From NCBI GenBank assembly GCA_025360005.1, contig JANYDA010000049.1:124001-188000 (forward strand): a stretch of 64,000 nucleotides of DNA. The letters are read 5' to 3'. The translations under genes were made by a program, and so were the position numbers. Below are positions 34,229-42,384 of this stretch, piece by piece. This DNA is from Fibrobacteria bacterium. GTDB taxonomy: Bacteria; Fibrobacterota; Fibrobacteria; UBA11236. Every line of letters begins with the position of its first letter. Positions within the stretch are counted from its first letter, which is position 1. The notes beneath the pieces are model-generated. The model was given only the letters and a program-made list of their open reading frames with translations, did no database searches and was not told the DNA's origin.

Positions 34229-35662
34229 TCATGTCTGAGCCTTGAGCCCGTACTTCTCTATTTTCCTATAAAGAGTGGAAATATCCAATCCGAGAATCTT
34301 GGCCGCAGTGGGCTTGTGCCAATGGTTTTGCGAGAGTACCCAGAAAATCCACGCTTTCTCGATTTCATTCAGAGTAGGCGCCAATCCCGGCGGATAAAAT
34401 CCGGGCGGATAAAATCCGCTTTCCGAAGAGGCGCCCGCGCCTTCAAATCCCGCCACGCCGCTGTCGCCCGGGCCGGGAGAACCGCCGGTCGAGGCCGCGC
34501 CGCCCGCCTGGGCCGGAGACTTCAAATCCAATTCCAGCGTCTCGATGGTCCCGCCCGTGCTGAAGGCGATGGCCCGTTCCACCGCATTCTCCAATTGCCG
34601 CACGTTGCCCGGCCATGCATAGCCTTCGATCATGGCCAGCGCCCCGGGCGTGAACGCCTTGCGGCCATGCGCCTTGCGTTGCAGGAAATGGTTGGCCAGC
34701 AAGGCTGCGTCATCGCCGCGTTCGCAAAGGGAGGGCGTATGGATGCGCAGGACGTTCAGGCGGTAATAGAGATCCTCGCGGAAGCGGCCCTGGGCCACCG
34801 CATCCTCCAGGTTCACGTTGGTCGCCGCCAGCAGGCGCACGTCGATGCGCGCGGAAGCGGTGCCGCCGACGGGAGTGATCTCGCGCTCCTGGATCACGCG
34901 CAGCAGCTTCACCTGCGTCCGTATGGGCATCTCGCCTATCTCATCCAGGAATACCGTGCCGCCTTCGGCCACCGCGAACAGGCCCTCTTTGTCGGCGTGC
35001 GCCGAGGTGAAGGCTCCCTTGACGTGCCCGAACAACTCCGACTCCAGCAGGTTTTCCGAAAGCGCGGAGCAATTCACCACTACGAACGCTTTATGCGCGC
35101 GCAGGGATTTCTGGTGGATCAATTTCGCCACCAGTTCCTTGCCGGTGCCGCTTTCACCCGTGATGAGCACGGTACTTTCGGATGAGGCGATGGCATCGAT
35201 GCGATCGCGGAGTTGGCGCACGGCCGGCGATTGTCCCACCAATTCAACGCCCTGGCGGCGGATGAAATTCTTCAACTCGCGGTTCTCGTCTTCCAGCACG
35301 CGCGTGGCCACGGCCTTTTCCACAACCTTTCCCAGGAAGACCATCTCGAAGGGTTTGGAGATGAAATCGAAGGCTCCCAACTTGACGGCTTCCACGGCTT
35401 TCTCCACGGTGCCGTAAGCGGTCATTACCACCACCGGCAGGCGCGGATAGCGCTCGATCAGGGATTTCACCACCGTCAGCCCGGACTCGGGGCCCAAAGT
35501 GAGGTCCACCATGGCCAACAAGGGCTCGGGGCCCTCCATGCGCTTAAGCGCATCGGCTAAACTATGGGCCGAAACGGGGGCATAACCTTTTTTCTCAAAG
35601 AAAACTTCCAGTAGCCCGCAAAGGGATACCTCGTCATCGACGATGAGGACCGGCGGTTTCAT
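34229..35662 (-). CDS. NtrC-family sigma-54-dependent response regulator
   Basis: 477 residues in three domains. The receiver has the acidic pair Asp9-Asp10, phospho-acceptor Asp53 and Lys103. The AAA+ domain has Walker A GESGTGKE at 169-176, the sigma-54 contact loop at 216-221, Walker B GTVFLDEIGE, and the R-finger region. The C-terminal Fis-type HTH (KPTAAKILGLDISTLYRKIEKYGL) binds enhancer DNA. The contact loop reads GAFTSA instead of the usual GAFTGA. A Pro/Gly-rich linker (with a tandem GFYPP repeat near 34390) joins AAA+ and HTH. It is the first gene of the leftward MglA/roadblock operon, 15 bases before the next gene; no histidine kinase is adjacent. Confidence 0.95.
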   Translation of the reverse strand: MKPPVLIVDDEVSLCGLLEVFFEKKGYAPVSAHSLADALKRMEGPEPLLAMVDLTLGPESGLTVVKSLIERYPRLPVVVMTAYGTVEKAVEAVKLGAFDFISKPFEMVFLGKVVEKAVATRVLEDENRELKNFIRRQGVELVGQSPAVRQLRDRIDAIASSESTVLITGESGTGKELVAKLIHQKSLRAHKAFVVVNCSALSENLLESELFGHVKGAFTSAHADKEGLFAVAEGGTVFLDEIGEMPIRTQVKLLRVIQEREITPVGGTASARIDVRLLAATNVNLEDAVAQGRFREDLYYRLNVLRIHTPSLCERGDDAALLANHFLQRKAHGRKAFTPGALAMIEGYAWPGNVRQLENAVERAIAFSTGGTIETLELDLKSPAQAGGAASTGGSPGPGDSGVAGFEGAGASSESGFYPPGFYPPGLAPTLNEIEKAWIFWVLSQNHWHKPTAAKILGLDISTLYRKIEKYGLKAQT

Positions 35663-35885
35663 TCCGGCAATTATCGCACTAATAGACCAAGGAGTCGCGT
35701 GCGGAAACGCAGTATGTACGGGAAGAAGAAGGGGTTACGGGACGAAGAAGGGATTAGGGGTAGGGATTCGGGTTTGGGGGGCGAGTCTTGCGCGTTAGGC
35801 GGAAGAGAGTTGGACCGGAGGCCGGAAATTTTCTCTTTCCCTAACCCCCTAGCCCTTGGCCCCTAATACTCCGTTGGGCTTTCCT
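35663..35885. repeat. Gap with two opposed G-quadruplex-type tracts
   Basis: Between the response-regulator start and the rpsT stop lies a 223-base stretch with strong strand bias. The plus strand carries five G-runs at 35750-35781 (GGG, GGGG, GGG, GGG, GGGGGG with loops of 2-4 bases). The minus strand carries four at 35839-35863 (GGGG, GGG, GGGGG, GGG). Both fit the G3+N1-7 quadruplex pattern, and the two tracts are imperfect inverted repeats of each other with TTAGGG-like units. The second lies in the likely 3' untranslated part of the rpsT message; the first lies upstream of the regulator promoter region. Confidence 0.55.
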
Positions 35886-36146
35886 CTACTTCTTGGAAGC
35901 GATCAGCGCGTGGATCTTGCGCTTGTAGTTGCTGACGGTGTTTTTGGTGATGCCGCCGCGGTTGCGGCGAGCGGCCTTGTCCAGCATGGAGAAGAAAGCC
36001 GGCACTTCGGCCAGGATAACTTCCTTCTTATCCGCGGTGCGGATCTTTTTCAGGCTGGTTTTGATGGCGGAACGCACCGCCCGGTTGGCAAGACGGGCCT
36101 TTTCCGAGGTGATGACCCTTTTGATGGCAGATTTATGATTTGGCAA
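35886..36146 (-). CDS. rpsT: 30S ribosomal protein S20, with TTG start
   Basis: 86 residues if translation starts at the TTG at 36146, giving the family N-terminus MPNHKSAIKRV exactly; the longer frame to 36209 has no family support. An ACCGGAGGCT Shine-Dalgarno lies at correct spacing before the TTG. S20 binds 16S rRNA helices 9 and 44 and is an early assembly protein. The sequence is Lys/Arg/Ala-rich (RLANRAVRSAIKTSLKKIR, FFSMLDKAARRNRGGITKNTVSNYKRKIHALI), typical of S20. E. coli rpsT also starts with UUG, used in its autoregulation, so a rare start codon may be a conserved control feature. It is a single-gene unit. Confidence 0.95.
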   Translation of the reverse strand: MPNHKSAIKRVITSEKARLANRAVRSAIKTSLKKIRTADKKEVILAEVPAFFSMLDKAARRNRGGITKNTVSNYKRKIHALIASKK

Positions 36147-36262
36147 ACGAGCCTCCGGTAACTTTTTTAATCGGCTGGTAAACTTAACCTTATTGGGCGG
36201 TTTTTCCAACTCCCATTATGGAAGGGGGTTAACCCCTGGCAGCAGCGCGCCGCCCCCAACCC

Positions 36263-36919
36263 TCAGCCCGGGTAAAGCCAAACCGGAACATTGAAAAGGG
36301 CCAAAACCGGGTGGATCAGCGGCCTCCACAGTCGAAACCAGAGAGAGATCAACCCATGGCCGCTTCCCAAGGCCTCAAAAGCCACAATCGCCACCAAAGG
36401 GAAAACCCCCAGCTGGGCCATTTTCGCCTCGAAGGCATCGGCCACTTTATCGGACATGAAGGCGGTGACGATTTTGGATCCGTCCAAGGGTTGGATGGGC
36501 AGCAGATTGAAAATGGCCAGGCTGAAATTCACGCTGATGAAGGTGGAAAGCATCAGGTACCACCCGGATCCGATGACGGAAGCGGCGAAGACGAAGTAGA
36601 GGATGCAACCGAAAAAGGCCAGGATCAGATTGGAGAGGGGGCCGGCGAAGGCGACCAGGGGCATTCCGGAGCGGGGATTTCGGATATTGCGCGGATCCAC
36701 CGGCACCGGCTTGGCCCAACCGATGGGCATCCTGCTGAATATCAGCAGGGAACCCAGCGGATCCATATGCACCAGCGGATTAAGGGAAAGCCGGCCCATG
36801 CGCTTGGCCGTATCATCGCCCAGCCGAAAAGCGACCCAGGCGTGAGCCGCCTCATGGAAGGTGAGGGAAATGGTCAGGACAAAAAACCGGAGCAATAGGA
36901 TGGGCAATTCATCGAGCAT
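36263..36919 (-). CDS. Site-2 protease family (M50) membrane metalloprotease
   Basis: 218 residues. The zinc motif HEAAH is at 22-26 (HExxH) within a transmembrane segment, and the third ligand lies in the LLPIQPLDGSK segment, the NPLDG-type motif of M50 proteases. About five hydrophobic segments are present. The short form without PDZ domain resembles the YwhC/SpoIVFB-like M50B subfamily found beside housekeeping genes. The natural substrate is unknown; these enzymes cleave transmembrane segments of regulators or small membrane proteins. It lies 30 bases after folC in the same direction, likely co-transcribed from accD-folC. Confidence 0.92.
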   Translation of the reverse strand: MLDELPILLLRFFVLTISLTFHEAAHAWVAFRLGDDTAKRMGRLSLNPLVHMDPLGSLLIFSRMPIGWAKPVPVDPRNIRNPRSGMPLVAFAGPLSNLILAFFGCILYFVFAASVIGSGWYLMLSTFISVNFSLAIFNLLPIQPLDGSKIVTAFMSDKVADAFEAKMAQLGVFPLVAIVAFEALGSGHGLISLWFRLWRPLIHPVLALFNVPVWLYPG

Positions 36920-36949
36920 GATGGGAAAAGTTACAAAAGTGGGGGGCTT

Positions 36950-38335
36950 TCAGCCTTCGCCCAGGAATTGGCGGAACCAGGCCAGTCCGGAATAGCGGGG
37001 GAGTAACATGGGAATGACCTCTCCCAGGAGGTATAGGGAGCCGCAGGCTACCACCAGATCGAAACCGCCGGCCGTTGCCCCGGCCTCCGCTGGGTTCCCG
37101 GAAACGGCCAGCAGGCTTTCCAAAGCCGCAGGCTCGAGCGGAAAGGCGCGCAGGCCCACGCGCTCCTCCGGGGCCAAAGCTTCGCGCAATTCGGGATAGG
37201 CCAGCGCGCGCGGGAATTTTCCGTCCAAGGGCAGGAAATACACTTCCGCCGCGAACCCGCGGATGCTGCGATAGACGGACGCGTAATCCTTGTCGCGCAT
37301 CATGGAGAAAAGCGCCAGGATGCGCAGTCCCGGGAATTCCCTCCGTACATGAGCCGCCAAGGCTGCGATGCCGCCCGGATTGTGGGCCCCGTCCAGCAAG
37401 AGCGGGAGCATACCGGGTTCCGTGAGCAATTGCGTGCGTCCGGGCACGCGGGAGGCTTCCAGGGCCGGGATCAGGACGTCCGCGGAAGGCAAGGGTCCTT
37501 TGAGAAAGGTCTCCATGGCCACCAGGGACAAGGCCAGGTTGTCGCGCTGGTGCGCCTCCGTCCGCAGCGGAGAGGGTAACGTGTAGGTGGCGTACCTTCC
37601 CTGGAACGTAATGGATCCGCCGGCTTCGCTCCAGGGGAAATCCCCCATCGCCAATACGGGGCTGCCCGCCGCGGCCGCCTTTTCCCGCAGTTCCGCCAGC
37701 AGGTGCGGCCTATCCTCCTGCACCACCATGGGGACGCCCGGCTTGAGGATGGCTATCTTCTCGCGCCAGATGGCCTCCACCGTATCGCCCAGGATGGCGG
37801 TATGATCCAGGGAAATCGACGTGACCGCGGTCAGGGCCGGCAGTACGGCGTTGGTCGCGTCCAGCCGGCCTCCCAGGCCGGTCTCCAAAACCACGGCCCG
37901 GCAAGCGCAGGCCCGGAACCAGTCCAGCGCCAGCGCGGTGACGCATTCAAAATAGGTGGCATTCAATTCCAGGATCGGTTCCATCGCCTGCCGCAGCCAT
38001 GCCACAATCCACTCCGCCGGGACGGGATCCCCGTCGATGAGGATGCGTTCGCGGAAGCTGACCAGGTGCGGCGAAGTATACAGGCCCACGCGCGTGAAAC
38101 CCGCGGCACGCAGCAGCGCGGCAAGGTTGGCGCATACGCTGCCTTTGCCGTTGGTGCCCGCCACATGCAGGAAGATCATCCCGGCGTCCGGACGGCCGAG
38201 CCTGTCCAGCAAGGCGTTGATGTTTTCAAGCCCCAGCTTGATGGAAAACTGGTTGCGCCGGAACAGGAAATCCAGGCAGTCGCGATAGGTTTCCGGGAGC
38301 GGGGCGCGCTGCGGTGTGGGATCGGAAGCGGTCAT
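36950..38335 (-). CDS. folC: Dihydrofolate synthase / folylpolyglutamate synthase
   Basis: 461 residues, Mur-ligase superfamily. The ATP-binding loop is HVAGTNGKGS at 57-66; then FRERILIDG, the ETGLGGRLDATN block (Mg and ATP site), SISLDHTAILGDT and DGAHNPGGI, all diagnostic of FolC. It adds glutamate to dihydropteroate and folates. It lies 16 bases downstream of accD, a gene order (accD-folC) seen in many bacteria including E. coli. The start ATG lacks a strong Shine-Dalgarno, suggesting translational coupling with accD. Confidence 0.95.
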   Translation of the reverse strand: MTASDPTPQRAPLPETYRDCLDFLFRRNQFSIKLGLENINALLDRLGRPDAGMIFLHVAGTNGKGSVCANLAALLRAAGFTRVGLYTSPHLVSFRERILIDGDPVPAEWIVAWLRQAMEPILELNATYFECVTALALDWFRACACRAVVLETGLGGRLDATNAVLPALTAVTSISLDHTAILGDTVEAIWREKIAILKPGVPMVVQEDRPHLLAELREKAAAAGSPVLAMGDFPWSEAGGSITFQGRYATYTLPSPLRTEAHQRDNLALSLVAMETFLKGPLPSADVLIPALEASRVPGRTQLLTEPGMLPLLLDGAHNPGGIAALAAHVRREFPGLRILALFSMMRDKDYASVYRSIRGFAAEVYFLPLDGKFPRALAYPELREALAPEERVGLRAFPLEPAALESLLAVSGNPAEAGATAGGFDLVVACGSLYLLGEVIPMLLPRYSGLAWFRQFLGEG

Positions 38336-38351
38336 GGCCGTCCGGGGACGA

Positions 38352-39188
38352 TCAGATGAAGTGGGACAATACCGACGCCAAGGTGTCCTTGAGCTGCTTG
38401 CGCGGAACGATCATGTCGAGCATGCCCTTCTCAAGAAGGAATTCCGCGCGTTGGAACCCGGGCGGCAGGTTCTGCCGGATGGTTTCCCGGATCACGCGCT
38501 CGCCCGCGAAACCGATCAAGGCTCCCGGTTCCGCGATATTGATATCGCCCAGCATGGCGAAACTGGCGGTGACTCCGCCGGTGGTGGGGTTGGTCATCAC
38601 GGAAATGTAGGGAAGCCCGGCCTTGTGCAATTGCGCGATGATGGCGGAGGTCTTCCCCATCTGCATCAGCGAAAGCGAACCCTCTTGCATACGCGCGCCG
38701 CCGGAAGCGGCGACCACGATGGAGGGGATCTTCATCTGCAGGCCGCGCTTGAGCACGCGCGCTATCTTCTCGCCTTCCACCGAACCCATCGATCCGCCGA
38801 TGAAGCGGAAGTCCATCACGGCCATGCTGGTCTTGATCCCTTTGATCTCCCCGATGCCGGCCACCACGCCCGAGTGCGCGCCGGTGTTCTTCTCCGCGTC
38901 GTGCAGGCTGTCCTTGTACTTCTTCTTGGCCGTGAACTTGAGCGGATCGGTGGATCGGAGATTGGTATCCATCACCTGCCAGGTGCCCTCGTCCATGAGG
39001 AGCTTCACGTAGTCGTTGGCGCCGATGCGGAAATGGAAGCCGCAGTGCTCGCACACGTATTTATTGGCCGCCAACTCCTTACGGTAGAGGATTTCCTTGC
39101 ATCCGTCGCACTTCACCCAGAGGTCAACAGGGGTATCCCTCTTGATGAGCGTGCCGATGCCGGATTTAGCTTTGCGGAACCATTCCAT
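38352..39188 (-). CDS. accD: Acetyl-CoA carboxylase carboxyltransferase subunit beta
   Basis: 278 residues, normal length. The N-terminal zinc finger Cys27-x2-Cys30 ... Cys46-x2-Cys49 is followed by the crotonase-fold carboxyltransferase domain: GEIKGIKTSMAVMDFRFIGGSMGSVEGEKI, ASGGARMQEGSLSLMQMGKTSA, NPTTGGVTASFAMLGD and EPGALIGFAGERVIRETI. It carries out, with AccA, the transfer of carboxyl from biotin to acetyl-CoA to make malonyl-CoA, the first step in fatty acid synthesis. First gene of the accD-folC-(M50) unit. Confidence 0.97.
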   Translation of the reverse strand: MEWFRKAKSGIGTLIKRDTPVDLWVKCDGCKEILYRKELAANKYVCEHCGFHFRIGANDYVKLLMDEGTWQVMDTNLRSTDPLKFTAKKKYKDSLHDAEKNTGAHSGVVAGIGEIKGIKTSMAVMDFRFIGGSMGSVEGEKIARVLKRGLQMKIPSIVVAASGGARMQEGSLSLMQMGKTSAIIAQLHKAGLPYISVMTNPTTGGVTASFAMLGDINIAEPGALIGFAGERVIRETIRQNLPPGFQRAEFLLEKGMLDMIVPRKQLKDTLASVLSHFI

Positions 39189-39306
39189 TACGTCGCTTAC
39201 CGGTCCTTGAAAACAAGAAGGGAACTAAGATAACCAAAGCGAAAAATCCCGTCACCCGCAGGGGAAAACGGCCTGCCAGAGCGGATTTGGGAGGGTTAAA
39301 CGAGAA

Positions 39307-39855
39307 TCAAGAGGCCATGGAGACGCGCCAGTAGATGTAGTCGCTCCAGGACTGATGCGGCGTTTTGAAGCTCAACTTGTTCACCAGATTGCGCGGCGCG
39401 GCCTTGGTGAGCTTGGGCGCATACGGCTCCTGCAACATGTTCAACTCGCCCTTCTTCCAGCGCTTGTTGCCTTTGCGGTTGTTGCACGTCATGCACGCCG
39501 CCACCACGTTCTCCCAACTGGTGCCGCCCCCGTGGCTGCGCGGGATCACATGGTCGATGGTGAAGCTGGCCATGGTCACCTTGACCCCGCAATACACGCA
39601 GCGCCCTTTATCGCGCGCGAAGATGTTCTTGCGGTTGAAGGGCAGGAAGTTGGTGAAGTTGCGCGGCATGACGCGCATGTCCAGGCATTGGATGATGGAG
39701 GGGATGCGCATGGAGAAGCGCGGTGACCGGACGATCTGATCCTCGTATTCGGCGATGACGATGGCCCGCCCCAGCGACCAGAGGGTGATGGCCTTCTTCC
39801 ATGACACTATGTCCATGGGAATACCGGCCATGTTGAGAGCCAATGCTTCAATCAT
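39307..39855 (-). CDS. HNH endonuclease family protein
   Basis: 182 residues from the ATG at 39855; the frame runs on to 40167 and an ATG at 40026 would add 57 residues that do not look like the family, so 39855 is preferred. The HNH core is FARDKGRCVYCG, TIDHVIPRSHGGGTSWENVVAACMTCNNRKGNKR: zinc-binding CxxC pairs, the D-H pair and N...N. The N-terminal LALNMAGIPMDIVSWKKAITLWSLGRAIVIAEYED is the domain shared by the stand-alone chromosomal HNH proteins found in many bacteria, whose role is unknown; they are not linked to a methylase. No restriction partner is nearby. The gene is monocistronic. Confidence 0.88.
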   Translation of the reverse strand: MIEALALNMAGIPMDIVSWKKAITLWSLGRAIVIAEYEDQIVRSPRFSMRIPSIIQCLDMRVMPRNFTNFLPFNRKNIFARDKGRCVYCGVKVTMASFTIDHVIPRSHGGGTSWENVVAACMTCNNRKGNKRWKKGELNMLQEPYAPKLTKAAPRNLVNKLSFKTPHQSWSDYIYWRVSMAS

Positions 39856-40146
39856 GGGTAAAGTCCCGTCCGGGCCGGCGCTCGCGCCGAAAGTGGGATG
39901 GGCATGGAGATTGGGAAAAGGATCGCGATCGCCTGCCGGCAAAACCCCGTCCAGCGCATCGTAACGCAATGCGCGGGATAGTGCGGCATCTCGAAGACTT
40001 CGGCATAGGGACCATGCGCCTTCCATTCCAATTCTACTAAACAACCCGGCGCTAGGCATCTGGAAAATAGCGGCGGGCATGCCTCGCGGGAGGCCATCAC
40101 CTGTTATTTTTTGGGACGGATTTTGGAATCGAGAGGAGGAAGGAGC

Positions 40147-40590
40147 ATGGCCAAGACCACCAACCACGGGGGCTGGAGGGAAACCGCGGCGGCAGCCCTG
40201 ATGCTGCTAAGTTTTTTCACGCCATGGATTTACTCCATGGGAGCGCCCGTGGCGGGCTACGGGATCCGGGAGCGCTTGGCCGGTCCTCATCGGCTCATCT
40301 CCGCCTTCAGCGGCGGTTCCCGCATCAGCCAGGACTATCGCCTGGCGCTGTTCTTGTATGCGATACCGGTAGGCGCGGGATCGATCCTGGCGCTGCTGGC
40401 GCTGCGCCGTTATCGGGCCTGGATGGGATTCTTGGCCGGTGCCTCGACCGTGGGCGCGTTCCTGTTCCTGCGCGGCGAGGTGGCTGCCATGCCTTTCCAT
40501 CGCCTGGGCTTGGGCCCTTACCTTGCCATGATTGCCGGGATGGGATTGGCCCTGCTGCCGGTGATACGCATAGCTGCGGGCAAAGGCTGA
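40147..40590 (+). CDS. Small four-helix membrane protein of unknown function
   Basis: 147 residues from the ATG at 40147, preceded by a GAGGAAGGAGC Shine-Dalgarno. Four hydrophobic segments are visible: AAALMLLSFFTPWIYSMG, LALFLYAIPVGAGSILALLAL, WMGFLAGASTVGAFLFL and GPYLAMIAGMGLALLPVI. Between the first two is a polar loop of about 35 residues. No family recognised. It converges with the sugar dehydrogenase gene; a GC hairpin (GGCGCC..GGCGCC, 40591-40606) follows the stop but has no T-run. Confidence 0.7.
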   Translation: MAKTTNHGGWRETAAAALMLLSFFTPWIYSMGAPVAGYGIRERLAGPHRLISAFSGGSRISQDYRLALFLYAIPVGAGSILALLALRRYRAWMGFLAGASTVGAFLFLRGEVAAMPFHRLGLGPYLAMIAGMGLALLPVIRIAAGKG

Positions 40591-40668
40591 AGGCGCCCGG
40601 AGGCGCCGCGATCGGAGGATAGCGCCCATGGACGTAACATTGATGCTACTGGCGGGGACTCGATACGA

Positions 40669-42384
40669 TCAGGGGAAGTGGGCGATCCTGCCCGTGAAGA
40701 TTCCTTCCTGGCTTTCCACGCGCAGGAAATAATTTCCCGGCTTGGAACCGGACAACAGGTTCGCTACCCGGTATTCCCTGGGCCCTTGACTGGAGAAGGA
40801 GCGGACGGCTTTTCCGGAGATATCGTACAGCGCGAAGGCGAAACCGCTTTCGCCGCGCACGGAAATCAGGCCATCCGCGATCTCCACCCGCGGGCCGCGG
40901 GCCATGGATTGCGCCAGGAAACGGGCCAACGAGGTGGGAGTTTCCTGTTTCAGGGACGCATCCTGGCATGTGCCTTTGTATTCGATGCGGTAGATGCCGG
41001 TGCAGGCGTCCGCCGTGTACCAGGTGCCGCAGCTGTAATTGAGGTAATAAAGCGCGCCATCCGGTCCGGCTTGGAAATCCAGGGGCTTGTTGAAGTTGGG
41101 GCTGAGGTTCTTGAATACGTCCACGGCGGCGCCGCTTTGCTTCCCGTCTTCCGTCAGCTTGATGGCCTGGATGGAGCCCACATCGAAGTCGGTGACGAAC
41201 CAGATACGGTTGAAGTTGGGAGGAAGCTTCACGGACGATTGGAGGCCGCCGTCGTAACGGTAGATGGGGCCCGTCATGGCGCAGCTATGGGCATACGAAT
41301 GCGTGCCGGTGTGGGCGGGAGGCAATTCCGGGATGGCCACGCCGGGCAGCGGATTCACCGGAGCATCGGGCTTCAAGGGGGACCAATCGGCCCAATTGGC
41401 GTTGTCGATCTTTTCGGAGGAATAGGGATTCACCTTTTGCACGTGGTTGATGGAGGTCCAAAAGGGCCAGCCGTAGTAACCGGAAGCGGTCGCGACATTG
41501 TGTTCCTCCGTCCATTTGGCGGTATCGGGGGTGCCACGCGGCTCCTGATCGGGACCGCAATCCCCCCAAACGGCCCAGCGCCGCACCGGGTCCAGGGTCA
41601 ATGTATATGCATTGCGGATGCCTTTCACGAAGACCTCACGCCTGGCCTTGGCGGAATCACGGTAGCTGGCCGCCACGGCGGTCTTGCCGGCATCGTCGAA
41701 ATACTTGGCCGAGGTCTCCCACAGGTTACCTGCGGGAATGGAATAGGTGCCGTCTTCCTTGGGATGGATGCGCAGGATGCTGCCGCGGAGGCTGGCGGTA
41801 TTGGCCGGCCCCTGGAGCGTGGTCTCATTGTCGCCGGCGTTGATCCACAGATCCCCGTAGGCATCGAAGCGCATGGCTCCGGAAGTATGCCATCGGCCGC
41901 GGACGCTGGGGATTTCCAAGAGGATCTTTTCCGTGCCCGGCTGCAGGGCGAAGGTGGCCGCATCCAGGTTGAAGCGCGAAATACGGAAGCTGGCGCCGGA
42001 GGAGTAATAGGTGAAGATCCGCTTCTTGTTCCTGAAATCCGGATCGAGCGCGAAGCCCACCAGACCGTCTTCTTTGGTGGTCGCCAGGTTGGGGATGGTG
42101 CCCAGCACCCGCACAAGCTTGGTCTTGGCGTCGTAATACTTGAGGGCGCCTTTGCGCTCGATGAAAAAGATATTGACGTTGCCCTGATCGTCCATCTGGA
42201 AATCCATCTTCAGTGGCTCGAATATATCCGCGCTGTTGGTCCTGCTGATCACGGTGGTGACCGAGAAATCCTTGTCCGCGGTGGGCGCGCAATTTGGATA
42301 GGTGAATTGGGCATGCGTGAAGCCCGTTGCCAAAGCGATCGCAAGCGTAACGCCGCGAACCGCATTATTGAAGTAAGTAAACAT
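40669..42384 (-). CDS. Secreted PQQ-type sugar dehydrogenase-like beta-propeller with C-terminal sorting-like domain
   Basis: The frame is open to 42438; the ATG at 42384 follows GGGGGAAA and starts directly at a signal peptide (NAVRGVTLAIALATGFTHAQ), giving 571 residues. The central ~400 residues resemble the glucose/sorbosone dehydrogenase (GSDH) propeller: EDGLVGFALDPDFRNKKRIFTYY, RWHTSGAMRFDAYGDLWINAGDN, KGIRNAYTLTLDPVRRWAVWGDCG, DFQAGPDGALYYLNY. After a Cys-rich GTCQDASLKQ hinge, the C-terminal ~75 residues (GFAFALYDISGKAVRSF ... PGNYFLRVES) match the Por-sorting/FlgD-like module common on secreted Fibrobacterota and Bacteroidota proteins. Likely a periplasmic or surface oxidoreductase acting on sugars; PQQ use is inferred. 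Confidence 0.85.
   Translation of the reverse strand: MFTYFNNAVRGVTLAIALATGFTHAQFTYPNCAPTADKDFSVTTVISRTNSADIFEPLKMDFQMDDQGNVNIFFIERKGALKYYDAKTKLVRVLGTIPNLATTKEDGLVGFALDPDFRNKKRIFTYYSSGASFRISRFNLDAATFALQPGTEKILLEIPSVRGRWHTSGAMRFDAYGDLWINAGDNETTLQGPANTASLRGSILRIHPKEDGTYSIPAGNLWETSAKYFDDAGKTAVAASYRDSAKARREVFVKGIRNAYTLTLDPVRRWAVWGDCGPDQEPRGTPDTAKWTEEHNVATASGYYGWPFWTSINHVQKVNPYSSEKIDNANWADWSPLKPDAPVNPLPGVAIPELPPAHTGTHSYAHSCAMTGPIYRYDGGLQSSVKLPPNFNRIWFVTDFDVGSIQAIKLTEDGKQSGAAVDVFKNLSPNFNKPLDFQAGPDGALYYLNYSCGTWYTADACTGIYRIEYKGTCQDASLKQETPTSLARFLAQSMARGPRVEIADGLISVRGESGFAFALYDISGKAVRSFSSQGPREYRVANLLSGSKPGNYFLRVESQEGIFTGRIAHFP

Noticed and set aside
34380-34420. Tandem GGCGGATAAAATCC units, considered as a CRISPR-like or regulatory repeat
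   Set aside because: They are in the coding frame of the sigma-54 activator and encode a duplicated GFYPP linker; there are only two copies and no spacers.
39856-40026. N-terminal extension of the HNH protein to an ATG at 40026
   Set aside because: The added residues lack similarity to the family N-terminus and the region contains a -10-like TAGAAT, so it is more likely leader sequence.
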